A stretch of 64,000 nucleotides of DNA from UBA288 sp964461885 (GTDB lineage: Archaea; Halobacteriota; Methanomicrobia; Methanomicrobiales; Methanospirillaceae). The notes under the pieces were generated by a model, which was not told the origin of the DNA, searched no databases, and worked only from the letters and a program-made list of their open reading frames with translations. The first letter of the stretch is position 1, and each line of letters starts with the position of its first letter. The stretch covers positions 1-64,000 of the forward strand of contig CAYWVY010000001.1 in assembly GCA_964461885.1 (NCBI GenBank), given 5' to 3'. This document shows, piece by piece, positions 24,395 through 33,066 of the stretch. Both the position numbers and the translations under genes were made by a program.

Positions 24395-25190
24395 CCACAT
24401 CCACATCGATCCCCTGAACGGTCGGGGGATCGAGGCCGCGAAAGAGTTCTACCGGGCCGGCGGGACCCACCTCTTCCTCGTTGCGAAGCCCTCCTGGTCG
24501 TTCGGCGTCGCCCCCTCGTCCGGCGAGGACTACCGCCCCGTCTTCGAGGCCACGCTCGGCGTCGCCGACGAGGTGCGCGCCATCGGCCTCGGGGTCTTCG
24601 TCGTGCTCGGCGTCCACCCGGCCGAGATCACGTACTTCGCCGAACGGCGACCGCCCGCGGAGTCCGCCCGGATCATGGCCGAGGGACTCGACCTGGCGGC
24701 CTCGTACGTCCGCGAGGGCCGGGCCGTCGCGCTCAAGAGCGGCCGGCCGCACTACGACGCGGGCCCCGAGGTGGCCGAAGCGTCGAACCGCGTCCTCGCC
24801 CACGCCCTCGAGCTCGCCGCCCGGACGGACTGCGCCCTGCAGATCCACGCCGAGAGCGGCCCGTGCGAGGACGTGGTCGGGATGGCCCGGCAGGCCGGCA
24901 TGGACCCGGCCCGCGTGGTCAAGCACTTCGCCGACCCCGGGACGCCGCTCGTGCCGTCCTTCGTGGCGCGGCACGAGGCGATCCCGGAGGCCGCCACCTC
25001 CGGCCGCGGGTTCATGCTCGAGTCCGACTACATGGACGAGCTCTCCCGGCCGGGAGCTGTGGTCGGCCCGAAGTCCGTGCCCCGCACCTCCCTCCGCCTC
25101 CTCGCGTCCGGCGCGCTCGACGAGGAGGCGCTCGCCCGCTGCCACGTCAAGACCCCGTCCCGGGTCTACGGCGTCGAGATCGCGCTCTGA
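24363..25190 (+). CDS. TatD family metal-dependent hydrolase
   Basis: 275 aa. TDNHIHIDP at residues 9-17 holds the first two metal-binding His; GVHPAEI and ALQIHAESG supply further ligands, and KHFADP with ESDYMD complete the TatD-like TIM-barrel pattern. It belongs to an archaeal branch of uncertain substrate (DNase or other phosphodiester/amide hydrolase). The conserved HxH lies so close to ATG 24363 that no later start is possible, so the 32-base overlap with mptD is real. Confidence 0.85.
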   Translation: MTPRRFPITDNHIHIDPLNGRGIEAAKEFYRAGGTHLFLVAKPSWSFGVAPSSGEDYRPVFEATLGVADEVRAIGLGVFVVLGVHPAEITYFAERRPPAESARIMAEGLDLAASYVREGRAVALKSGRPHYDAGPEVAEASNRVLAHALELAARTDCALQIHAESGPCEDVVGMARQAGMDPARVVKHFADPGTPLVPSFVARHEAIPEAATSGRGFMLESDYMDELSRPGAVVGPKSVPRTSLRLLASGALDEEALARCHVKTPSRVYGVEIAL

Positions 25191-25213
25191 GCCGGAACGG
25201 GCCGGTACGGTCA

Positions 25214-25220
25214 TTTTTTT
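25214..25220 (+). terminator. Oligo-T tract after the TatD-like gene
   Basis: Seven T residues 24 bases after the TatD-like stop codon fit an archaeal oligo-T terminator. Downstream genes of the cluster may therefore have an additional promoter. Confidence 0.35.
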
Positions 25221-25239
25221 AACGACGGGGGGCAATTGG

Positions 25240-25542
25240 ATGAGCAGTATGTATATGAAGGTCCACCGCGCCCGCGGCGAGGGAGAGGTCGTGGCGGTTT
25301 GCGACGACGAGCTCATAAACCGGACGCTCCGGCACGGCGAGGCCAAGGTGCCGATATCGGACTCGTTCTACGGCAACCGGCCCGTGACCGACGATGAGGT
25401 CCGCGAAGCCCTCCTGGGCGCCTGTAACATCAACCTCTTCGGCCACCGGGCCGTCGCGCTGGCGCGGGAGCTGGGGCTCGTGGACGAAGCCTGCTGCCTT
25501 GTGATCGACGGCGTCCCGCACGCCCAGGTCTATCTCCTCTGA
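25240..25542 (+). CDS. DUF424 family protein
   Basis: 100 aa. MYMKVHRARGEGEVVAVCDD and the C-terminal ACNINLFGHRAVALARELG match DUF424, a small archaea-specific family. GGGGG lies before ATG 25240; ATG 25249 is a possible start. The function is not established, though it commonly sits beside nmd3 and translation genes, as here, so a role in ribosome biogenesis or translation is plausible. One base separates it from nmd3. Confidence 0.85.
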   Translation: MSSMYMKVHRARGEGEVVAVCDDELINRTLRHGEAKVPISDSFYGNRPVTDDEVREALLGACNINLFGHRAVALARELGLVDEACCLVIDGVPHAQVYLL

Positions 25543-25543
25543 A

Positions 25544-26593
25544 ATGGCAGACATCCGGGAAGCGTTCTGTCCGCGCTGCGGCGGCCCCGCCGGCGAGGCA
25601 AGAGACGGACTCTGCGGCAGATGCCGGCTTGCCGAAACCCGCTGGCTCGAGTGCGAACCCCGGGCGGTCCACACCTACTGCCCGAGCTGCGGCGCCCAGA
25701 AGAGCGGCCAGCTCTGGACCGACTCCGAGCAGGAGCGGCAGGAGATCGGGCCTGGCCTGGCCCTCTCTGCTCTCCGGCTCCATCCCGAGGTCCGCCGGCC
25801 GCAGTTCGAGGTCGGGATCCGCGAGATCTCGGCCAACCGGTCGGTGGCGGACGTCGCGGTCACGGGCACCCTCTACGGCGAGCCTATCAGCGACCGCTGC
25901 AGGGTTGAGCTGGTCTGGAACAAGGAGCAGTGCGACCGATGCAACCGGATCGCGGGCTCGTACTACGAGGGGATCGTCCAGGTCCGCGCGACGGACCGGC
26001 ACCTGACCGACCGCGAGCTCGATGCCGCGACCCGGATCGCCCACGAGACCGAGGCCTCCATGCAGGGCGAGGGGGCCCGGCTCAGCTACATCTCGGACCT
26101 GAAGGAGACGAAAGACGGTCTCGACATCGTGGTCGGGTCGCAGGCGATCGGGCTCGCTATCTCCCAGGCGGTCTCGCAGCGCCTCGGGGGGCGGTACACG
26201 ACCCACCCGAAGCTGGTCGGCGAGAAGGCCGGCCGGCCGATCTACCGGGTAACCTACCTGGTCCGGCTCTACCCGTTCCTCCGCGGGGACGTGATAGAGG
26301 TCGGGGGGGCCGACCTCGAGATCGTCTCGGTCGAGAGCAATCACGTCCGCGGGGTCGATCTCGCGACGGGCCGGCCCAGGACCGTCCGGGACGAGGAGCC
26401 GAAGCGGCTGATCGGCCACGGGTCGGACGCGACGGGGGCGCTCGTCACGCACCTCGATCATGGGATGCTCGGGCTGATCGACCCCGTGACCAGCGCCGCC
26501 GTCGAGGTGCCCCGCCCGTCCTGGCTGAACGTCGAGGCCGGCGCGCAGGTCCGGATCCTCCGCGACCGCGAACGGCTCGTGGTCCTGGGGTGA
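25544..26593 (+). CDS. NMD3-related ribosome biogenesis protein
   Basis: 349 aa. The N-terminus has two zinc-ribbon pairs (CPRCGG, CGRC, then CPSCG) and a CDRCNR pair in the middle, followed by the GLDIVVGSQAIG and YRVTYLVRLYPF blocks of archaeal Nmd3. In eukaryotes Nmd3 is the 60S export adaptor; the archaeal protein is thought to act in 50S maturation. The neighbouring DUF424 and taw2 genes support a translation-linked cluster. Confidence 0.9.
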   Translation: MADIREAFCPRCGGPAGEARDGLCGRCRLAETRWLECEPRAVHTYCPSCGAQKSGQLWTDSEQERQEIGPGLALSALRLHPEVRRPQFEVGIREISANRSVADVAVTGTLYGEPISDRCRVELVWNKEQCDRCNRIAGSYYEGIVQVRATDRHLTDRELDAATRIAHETEASMQGEGARLSYISDLKETKDGLDIVVGSQAIGLAISQAVSQRLGGRYTTHPKLVGEKAGRPIYRVTYLVRLYPFLRGDVIEVGGADLEIVSVESNHVRGVDLATGRPRTVRDEEPKRLIGHGSDATGALVTHLDHGMLGLIDPVTSAAVEVPRPSWLNVEAGAQVRILRDRERLVVLG

Positions 26594-26597
26594 TCGC

Positions 26598-27479
26598 GTG
26601 CGGACCAGGCGGTGCCCGGCGAAAGACCTCGGTGCGCGCGCCACGGCGGAGTGGGTCGATACATCGCGGCGGCCATTCGTTGATGGCGGCACGGCCTGGA
26701 TCCCCGTCCGCGACGGGTACGCATGGGACGAGGATCTCCCCGAGCGGTCGAACCCGGCCGTGCGGGGGTACCAGCGCCTCGGCGACCTGGTCCTCTTTCA
26801 CGGCCCCCGGCCGGGCGACGCGGCTGTCCGCGATGCGATCGCCCGCTGCTCGCCGCGCGGCGTGCTCTGGGTCCGGGGCCACGCGGGCGCCGAGCGGGCG
26901 CCCGCCGTCGAGCTGCTCCGGGGCGTGGCCGGCGAGGTCGTCTGTCGCGAGAACGGCCTCATCTACCGGCTCGACCCTTCGAAAGTGATGTTCTCGGGGG
27001 GCAACCGCGAGGAGAAAGGGCGGCTCGCCCGAATGGTCCGGCCCGGCGAGCGGACGGCCGACCTCTTCGCCGGGATCGGGTACTTCACCCTCTCCGCCGC
27101 CCGCGCCGGGGCCAGCGTCCACGCCATGGAGATCAACCCGGTCGCGTTCGGCTACCTCGAAGAGAACCTCGCGGCGAACGGGCTCGCCGACCAAGTCGAG
27201 GCCGACTGCGGGGACTGCCGGGACCTCCTCAGGGGCGTGTACGACCGGCTCGTACTCGGGCACTTCGAGGCGCCGGCCTTCCTCAGGGACGCCCTCGCCC
27301 ACGTCCGACGGGGAAGCGCGCTCCACGTCCACGGAGTCGAGCGTTCCCTTGGCGAACTCGGCCCGGAGCTCGCCCGGACGGCCGCAGACTGCGGCTTCGC
27401 CGTCGCATCCTCGTGCCGGCCGGTGAAGACCTGCGGACCCGGGCGCATCCACACGGTCCACGACATGGTGATCCTGTGA
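26598..27479 (+). CDS. taw2: Trm5/Tyw2 family SAM enzyme (Taw2-like wyosine biosynthesis)
   Basis: 293 aa with GTG start. ADLFAGIGYFTLSAARAG is the SAM motif I and MEINPVAFGYLEENLAAN motif II, with SGGNREEKGRLA upstream. The NLP motif that marks Trm5 guanosine-37 methyltransferases is absent; the position reads VLGHFEAPAF, as in Tyw2/Taw2 enzymes that transfer the aminocarboxypropyl group of SAM to the wyosine base of tRNA-Phe. Its stop overlaps the coaBC GTG start by four bases. Confidence 0.82.
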   Translation: MRTRRCPAKDLGARATAEWVDTSRRPFVDGGTAWIPVRDGYAWDEDLPERSNPAVRGYQRLGDLVLFHGPRPGDAAVRDAIARCSPRGVLWVRGHAGAERAPAVELLRGVAGEVVCRENGLIYRLDPSKVMFSGGNREEKGRLARMVRPGERTADLFAGIGYFTLSAARAGASVHAMEINPVAFGYLEENLAANGLADQVEADCGDCRDLLRGVYDRLVLGHFEAPAFLRDALAHVRRGSALHVHGVERSLGELGPELARTAADCGFAVASSCRPVKTCGPGRIHTVHDMVIL

Positions 27480-28612
27480 CGCTCCAGACACTCGAGGGAA
27501 AGGAGGTCGTGCTCGCCGTCACGGGCTCGATCGCGGCCGTCGAGACGGTCCGGCTCGCCCACGAGCTCCGGCGGCGCGGGGCCATGGTCCAGGCCGTCCT
27601 CTCGGGAGCGGCCGCGCGGATCGTCTGTCCTGATGCACTCACCTACGCGACAGGCCGGCCCGCGATCACGGAGATCACGGGGCTCGTCGAACACGTGCAG
27701 TGGTGCGGCGAGGGCGGGCGCGCCCACCTCCTGCTGGTCGCGCCCTGCACGGCGAACACCATCGGGAAGATCGCGTGCGGCATCGACGACACGCCGGTTA
27801 CGACCTTCGCGACGACCGCGCTCGGCAGCGGGCTACCCGTCGTGGTCGTGCCGGCCATGCACGAGACGATGTACCGCCACCGCGCGGTCGTCGAGAACCT
27901 CGAGCGGCTCGTCGCGTACGGAGTGACAGTCGTGCCCCCGCGGATCGAGGAGGGGCGTGCGAAGATCGCGGCGAACGAGGTGATCGTGCTCGAGGCCGAG
28001 CGGGCCGTCAACCCGAAACCTCTCGCCGGCCGGCGGGTGCTGATCACGAGCGGGCCGTGCTGCGAGACGGTCGATGACGTCCGCGTGCTCACGACCCGTT
28101 CGACCGGCCGGATGGGCCGGGCGCTCGCGCTCGAGGCGTACCGGCGCGGGGCCGAGGTCACGGTCGTCCACGCGGACAGGTTTCCATGCGTCCGGAACGT
28201 GCGGGCCGTCTCGGCGGGGGAGCTTCGCGATGCCGTCCTCTTGTACGGCGAGGCCGAAGGGATCGACATCTACGTCTCGGCCGCCGCGATCTCGGACTTC
28301 ACCCCCGAACGGTTTCCGGGGAAGCTCCCGAGTGGGACGCCGGCAATCCTCGCGCTCGAGCCCCTGCCGAAGGTGATCGACGAGGTGATTTCGCGGTACG
28401 CCCCGCTCACGGTCGCATTCAAGCTCGCCGAGGACGCAGACGCGCAGGCCGGCATGCTGCTCGAGCGGGGGGCCTCGCTCGTGGTCGCGAACACCCCCGA
28501 AACAATGGGCGCGGCCGGCGGGACGTTCGCCCTGCACTCGCACCGCAATATCCGAGTGATCGAGGGGAGCAAGGAGGAGGTGGCCGCGGCCATATGGTCG
28601 AGCGTACCCTAG
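27476..28612 (+). CDS. coaBC: Bifunctional phosphopantothenoylcysteine decarboxylase / phosphopantothenate-cysteine ligase
   Basis: 378 aa from GTG 27476 (GTGA overlap with taw2). The N-terminal CoaC flavoprotein half has LAVTGSIAAVET, APCTANTIGKIACG and PAMHETMYRH; the CoaB half has ITSGPCCETVDDVR, STGRMGRALA and SAAISDFTP. The pair makes phosphopantetheine from phosphopantothenate and cysteine. The two downstream genes encode the preceding archaeal steps, so most of CoA synthesis is in one cluster. Confidence 0.93.
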   Translation: MTLQTLEGKEVVLAVTGSIAAVETVRLAHELRRRGAMVQAVLSGAAARIVCPDALTYATGRPAITEITGLVEHVQWCGEGGRAHLLLVAPCTANTIGKIACGIDDTPVTTFATTALGSGLPVVVVPAMHETMYRHRAVVENLERLVAYGVTVVPPRIEEGRAKIAANEVIVLEAERAVNPKPLAGRRVLITSGPCCETVDDVRVLTTRSTGRMGRALALEAYRRGAEVTVVHADRFPCVRNVRAVSAGELRDAVLLYGEAEGIDIYVSAAAISDFTPERFPGKLPSGTPAILALEPLPKVIDEVISRYAPLTVAFKLAEDADAQAGMLLERGASLVVANTPETMGAAGGTFALHSHRNIRVIEGSKEEVAAAIWSSVP

Positions 28613-29442
28613 CCTGGTCCCCGGGCCACATCTCGGGCTACTTCCGTCGGTGCGCCGGCCCGGACCTGGCGGCAACGGGTTCTATCGGCGGCGGGATCGT
28701 GATCGCGGAGGGGGTAACCGTCGAGGCCGTCAGGTCGGACACGCCCTGCGTCCGGGTCATGGTCGCCTCCCCCGACGGTCGGAAGACCACTGCAGAGGGC
28801 TCGCCTCCGGTCGAGTACCTGATGGACCGGCTCCGCGCACCGGCCGCGCTCACGACCCGCTCCACCCTCCCGATCGGGGCCGGGTTCGGGCTCTCGGCCG
28901 CGGCCCTGCTCGCGTCCGGCGCGGCCCTTTCGGCTCTCCACGGCCTCGAACTCACGCGGGACGAGGTTGCGGCAGCCGCGCACGAGGCCGAGATCCGGTT
29001 CCGGACCGGCCTCGGGGACGTCGCGGCCGCGCAGGGGGGCGGGGTCGTGGTCCGGCGGGGGCCGGGTGTGGGGGCCGAGATCCTCCGATTCCCATCGGAC
29101 GACCCGGTCTACGCGGTCTTGTTCGGCCCGATCCCGACCCCCGGGGTCCTCGACTCGGACGACGCGATGGCGCGGGTCCGGGCGGCCTTTCCCGCCGCGG
29201 AGCCGCGGAACCTCGCGGAACTCATGCGGGCCTCGCGGAGCTTCGCCGATGCGAGCGGGCTCGTAACGGAGCGGGTTGGCGCCGCGCTTGCCGCCTGCGA
29301 CGACGCCGGGGTCCCGGCGTCGATGACCATGCTCGGCGACGGCGTCTTCGCGATGGGGCCGGCGGCCGAGGACGCCCTCGCCAGCTTCGGCCGAGTCCGC
29401 CGGCTGCACATTGCCGCCGGGGGCTTCCGTCTCCTTGAGGCC
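28594..29442 (+). CDS. Pantoate kinase (GHMP family), C-terminus in gap
   Basis: At least 283 aa from ATG 28594, overlapping coaBC by 19 bases. ERTLAWSPGHISGYFR and the GHMP loop PIGAGFGLSAAALLASGAAL are present, with GLGDVAAAQGGG and a C-terminal AGGFRLLEA just before the run of N. This is the archaeal pantoate kinase, phosphorylating pantoate ahead of condensation with beta-alanine. Only a few C-terminal residues appear to be missing. Confidence 0.88.
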
Positions 29443-29542
29443 NNNNNNNNNNNNNNNNNNNNNNNNNNNNNNNNNNNNNNNNNNNNNNNNNNNNNNNNNN
29501 NNNNNNNNNNNNNNNNNNNNNNNNNNNNNNNNNNNNNNNNNN
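29443..29542. other. Assembly gap (100 N) between CoA genes
   Basis: Exactly 100 N. The phosphopantothenate synthetase after it lacks roughly 80-90 N-terminal residues, which needs more than 240 bases, so the real gap must be longer than shown. Confidence 0.9.
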
Positions 29543-30046
29543 AACACGGCGGCCCTCGCCGCGCGGGAGTGCGCGGCTCTCCAGCAGGCCACCGGCTGCT
29601 CCGTCGAGGTGAACCTCTTTCACCGGACTCCGGAGCGGATGGCGAAGATCGCGGCCCTCCTCGGACGGCAGGGCGTATCCGTCCTCACGGGGGAGGCCGA
29701 ACGGCTCCTCCCGCTCGCCCACGACCGCGCCCTCTGCCTCCCGCACGGGATTGGCGCGGCCGACCTCGTGCTCGTGCCGCTCGAGGACGGGGACCGGTGC
29801 GAGGCCCTCCGGGCAGCAGGAAAGACAGTGGTCACCATCGATCTCAACCCGCTGTCGCGCACGGCGCGGACCGCGACCCTGACGGTCGTGGACGAGCTGA
29901 CCCGCGCTCTTCCGCTGATCACGGAGGCGTACGGCGCCCTGACAGACGACGAGGCGGACGAACTGGTCCGGGATCTCGACAATCATTATCTCTTGCAGGC
30001 CGCAATAGCTGAGATCGTTCGGGGGCTGGAGCGTGCTCTGGATTGA
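29543..30046 (+). CDS. 4-phosphopantoate--beta-alanine ligase (phosphopantothenate synthetase), N-terminus in gap
   Basis: 167 visible residues of a family of about 250. NTAALAARECAALQQATG continues the conserved VNGNTAALA motif whose start is lost in the N run; EVNLFHRTPERMAKI, LPHGIGAADLVLVPLEDGDR and TIDLNPLSRTARTA are signature blocks of this DUF137-type archaeal enzyme. It condenses phosphopantoate with beta-alanine using ATP. It overlaps the start of the RFC-like gene by 14 bases. Confidence 0.88.
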   Translation, partial: NTAALAARECAALQQATGCSVEVNLFHRTPERMAKIAALLGRQGVSVLTGEAERLLPLAHDRALCLPHGIGAADLVLVPLEDGDRCEALRAAGKTVVTIDLNPLSRTARTATLTVVDELTRALPLITEAYGALTDDEADELVRDLDNHYLLQAAIAEIVRGLERALD

Positions 30047-31013
30047 AAAATACCGCCCCGCGACCTTCTGCGGGATTATCGGCCAGGACCGGGCCGTCGC
30101 CCTGCTGCAGTCTGCAGCGGAGCGGCGGAGCCTCCCGCACCTTCTCCTGACGGGACCGGCCGGCTCGGGCCGGATGTGTGCCGTGCGCTGTCTTGCCGCC
30201 GAGCTCTATGGCGAGCACGCGGACGAGAACACGACCGTGATCGCGACCGGCGACCTCTTCGCAGAGGGGCGCGCCTACCTCGAGGCCGACGAGCGGTTCG
30301 CGCACCTCTACCGCAAGGACGAGAGCGTCCTCTCAAACGTGAAGCGGATCGTGCGGACCTACGCCGCGATCCGCCCCCTCGATGCCGAGTTCAAGCTGAT
30401 GGTTTTCTCCGAGGCGGACGCCATGCCGGCCGAGATGCAGCAGGCGCTCCGGCGGACCATGGAGCGGTACTCGCGGACCTGCCGGTTCATCTTCATCACG
30501 GCCCGGCAGTCGGCGATCCTGCCGCCGATCGCGTCCCGCTGCCTCCCGGTCGTCTTCCGCCCGCTTCCGACGGAGGCCGTGACCGAGCTCCTCCGCAGCA
30601 TCCTGGCGGCCGAGGGGTCCTGCACGGTCTCTGAGGACGACCTCGGGATGATCGCAGCGGCGGCCCGCGGCGACGTCCGCCGTGCCGTCATGCTCCTCGA
30701 GATCGCGGTCAGGACGGGTGCTCCGCCCTCGTTCAAGGAGACCGGGTCGGAGCGGGAGGCCCGGGCCGTCCTCGAAGCGGCCGGCGCGGGCGATATGATC
30801 GAGGCGCAGCGGGTCGCGGAGTCGCTCCTGATCGACGACGGCCTCTCCGGGCGCGAGCTCCTGCTCGAGCTGCGGAAGGCGGCCCGTCGCAGCGCGAACG
30901 ACCCGGCCCTTGCGATCGCACTCGCCGAGACGGACGTGGGGCTGGCCGGTGGAGCGAGCGAGTTCGTCCAGGTCGGGGCCCTGCTCGCCCGCCTGTCGGA
31001 GGTGTGCCGGTGA
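30033..31013 (+). CDS. Replication factor C small-subunit paralogue with degenerate ATPase motifs
   Basis: 326 aa, normal RfcS length, from GTG 30033 (LWIEKYRPATF is the family N-terminus). Walker A reads GPAGSGRMCA where RfcS has GPPGTGKTT, so the catalytic Lys is replaced by Arg. Walker B reads VFSEADAMPAEMQ instead of LDEADxLxxxxQ. The SRC arginine-finger motif (IASRC) is kept. It is most likely a non-hydrolysing clamp-loader subunit that supplies an Arg finger in trans. Overlaps genes on both sides. Confidence 0.85.
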   Translation: MLWIEKYRPATFCGIIGQDRAVALLQSAAERRSLPHLLLTGPAGSGRMCAVRCLAAELYGEHADENTTVIATGDLFAEGRAYLEADERFAHLYRKDESVLSNVKRIVRTYAAIRPLDAEFKLMVFSEADAMPAEMQQALRRTMERYSRTCRFIFITARQSAILPPIASRCLPVVFRPLPTEAVTELLRSILAAEGSCTVSEDDLGMIAAAARGDVRRAVMLLEIAVRTGAPPSFKETGSEREARAVLEAAGAGDMIEAQRVAESLLIDDGLSGRELLLELRKAARRSANDPALAIALAETDVGLAGGASEFVQVGALLARLSEVCR

Positions 31014-31741
31014 CGGAGAAGGTCCAGCGCCACTACGACGAGATGGCCGAGATCTACGACCGGCGGTACGATCAGGGGCCGGGCCGCTCGTACCACGCGC
31101 ACCTCTCCGAGAAGGTGATGGACTTGCTCCCGCCGGGCGGCCGGCTGCTCGACATCGGCTGCGGCACGGGCCTCTTTGTCGAGCGATACTGCGAGCGGGG
31201 CGGCCGGGCGGTCGGTCTCGATCTCTCGCCGAAGATGATCGAGCGCGCCCGTGATCGGTGCCGCTCGGCGGAGTGGACCGTCGGGACGGGTGAGGCCCTG
31301 CCCTTCCGCGACGACGTCTTCGACGCAGTCTCGAGCCTGCTCGCCTTCTCGTACTTCCGCGACCCCGACCGGATGCTCGCCGAGGTCCTGCGCGTGCTCC
31401 GGCCCGGCGGCCGGCTCTCGCTCTGCACGCTCGGCCGGAACTTCCTGACCGCGGGCCTGCCCGCGATCCACACTCTCGGCGAGATCGCCCGCGTCCGGCA
31501 GGTCGGCATGGGCAGTTTCGGCGAGCACTACTACACCGAGCGCCAGATGGAGGATCTCTTCACGCGGGCCGGGTTCGGAGACGTCCGGGTCAGGCGCTGC
31601 TCGTTCGCGCACCTGAACCTGACCCCGCAGGTGTACGAGTTCGCGCGGAAGGTCGAGCCGATCGTCGAACGCCGGTTCCCGTACCTGGCCTACAACGTCG
31701 TCGCAAGCGGGCGAAAGCCTCACCGCGAGACGCGGCGTTAG
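31010..31741 (+). CDS. Class I SAM-dependent methyltransferase
   Basis: 243 aa from GTG 31010, which overlaps the RFC-like stop by four bases and has GGAGG nearby. LLDIGCGTGLFVERY is motif I, VGLDLSPKMIERAR motif II, and the GEALPFRDDVFDAVSS and EVLRVLRPGGRLSL blocks follow as in UbiE/small-molecule methyltransferases. The substrate is unknown. It ends the plus-strand cluster and converges with a four-base overlap on the AIR synthase-like gene. Confidence 0.85.
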   Translation: MTEKVQRHYDEMAEIYDRRYDQGPGRSYHAHLSEKVMDLLPPGGRLLDIGCGTGLFVERYCERGGRAVGLDLSPKMIERARDRCRSAEWTVGTGEALPFRDDVFDAVSSLLAFSYFRDPDRMLAEVLRVLRPGGRLSLCTLGRNFLTAGLPAIHTLGEIARVRQVGMGSFGEHYYTERQMEDLFTRAGFGDVRVRRCSFAHLNLTPQVYEFARKVEPIVERRFPYLAYNVVASGRKPHRETRR

Positions 31742-33066
31742 CCGCGGCGGGCCGCGAGGCGGGCCTTGACCCGCTCCTTCTTCTCGATCGCGGCGAGGGC
31801 AGCCGTCTCGACCTTCGCCTGCATGGCAGCGACGTCCCCCGTGCGCTTGTCCACGACCTTCTTGAGAGGCGTGTACGCCGACTCGCGGAACCGCGGGGTG
31901 AAGTCGGTCTCCCGGCCGTCCGTGACGAGCACGGCCGACGGAACGCCCGTCTCGACCCGGCCGACCTCGGCGCAGCGGACTCCGGCGGCGCGGATGACCC
32001 CGGCGATGGCCGAAATCGCGTCGGGCGGCGCCCCGATCAGGAGCGAGTCCAGGGAGACGCCGAGTGGGTCGATCCCGAGCTCGTCGAGCATGGCCCCGAC
32101 GACCTCGTCGACGAGCGGCCGGACGGTCTCCTCCTCAACCACGATCCGGCAGCCGGCGGTCGCGGCCATCTCGTGGACGTCCCCGCGAAGACCACCGTTC
32201 GTGACGTCGGTCATGGCGTGAACCGAGTCCAGGACCGGGCTCTCGACCAGGGCCTGGCAGGCGTAGAGGAACTGGAGGTTGATGGTCCGGTCCACGACGT
32301 CCGCGTGGCCCGAGTAGAGTGCGGCCGTCGCGATAGTGCCGCCGCCGGCTCCCTCCGTCATGAGCAGGGTGTCGCCAGGGGCAAGGCCGCGCCTCGCCGT
32401 CAGGTGGCGCGCGACTCCGACCGTGCCGACGCAGCCGGTCATGCGCGAGCCGAGGACCATGTCGCCACCGATGCGAAGAGTCGAGCCCGAGACGAGCGGG
32501 ACGCCGACCGAGTCGCCGACGGCCGTTATCCCGGCCGTATACTCGAAGATCTTCGCGACGTCCCCGTCGTCCGCGACGTGGATGTCCGAGAAGAGGAGGA
32601 TGGGCTTGGCGCCCATGACGTAGACGTCCCGGAGCGTGGCGCGGGTCGCGTGGAAGCCCGCGAGGAACGGGAAGTCCGAGAGGCGCGAGTGCATCCCGTC
32701 GACCGTGCAGCAGACGTACCGGTCGCCGATGGAGACCACGCCAGCGTCGTCCATCTGGTCGACCCCCACCTCCGCCCCGCTCGCGCCGATGATCCGGGCG
32801 ATCTGCCGGTGGGCGAAAAAATCGCCCGTGCCGCGCGACCCGACGCCGAACTCACCCATGCCTACGCCCGCGGCGGCGGTCTCGAAGAGGTCCCCCGGAA
32901 GGTCGTGGGTCAGCAGCGCCTCGTCCACGACCGCCCGGGCGAAGGCGGCTGCATACGTCTCGTCCACGTCCTTGATCCGGCGGACATGGGCCGCGAGCGC
33001 CTCCTCGATCCGGTCCCGATCCTCGCCCGCGCGGAGACGCCGCCGGACGAACTCCTCGACGTCCAT
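31738..33066 (-). CDS. AIR synthase (PurM/HypE)-related protein
   Basis: 442 aa. An N-terminal helical extension of about 85 residues precedes a PurM-like ATP-binding core with VGVDQMDDAGVVSIGD, HATRATLRDVYVMGAKP and MTDVTNGGLRGDVHEMA. The group includes methanogen AIR synthase-related proteins whose reaction is unknown; ATP-dependent activation of an amide or carbamoyl group is the superfamily theme. The start codon touches the stop of the Fe-S flavoprotein gene, so they form an operon. Confidence 0.83.
   Translation of the reverse strand: MDVEEFVRRRLRAGEDRDRIEEALAAHVRRIKDVDETYAAAFARAVVDEALLTHDLPGDLFETAAAGVGMGEFGVGSRGTGDFFAHRQIARIIGASGAEVGVDQMDDAGVVSIGDRYVCCTVDGMHSRLSDFPFLAGFHATRATLRDVYVMGAKPILLFSDIHVADDGDVAKIFEYTAGITAVGDSVGVPLVSGSTLRIGGDMVLGSRMTGCVGTVGVARHLTARRGLAPGDTLLMTEGAGGGTIATAALYSGHADVVDRTINLQFLYACQALVESPVLDSVHAMTDVTNGGLRGDVHEMAATAGCRIVVEEETVRPLVDEVVGAMLDELGIDPLGVSLDSLLIGAPPDAISAIAGVIRAAGVRCAEVGRVETGVPSAVLVTDGRETDFTPRFRESAYTPLKKVVDKRTGDVAAMQAKVETAALAAIEKKERVKARLAARRG

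Noticed and set aside
25430..26692. A 420-codon minus-strand frame opposite nmd3
   Set aside because: Asp/Arg/Pro-rich shadow typical of high GC; nmd3 is unambiguous on the plus strand.
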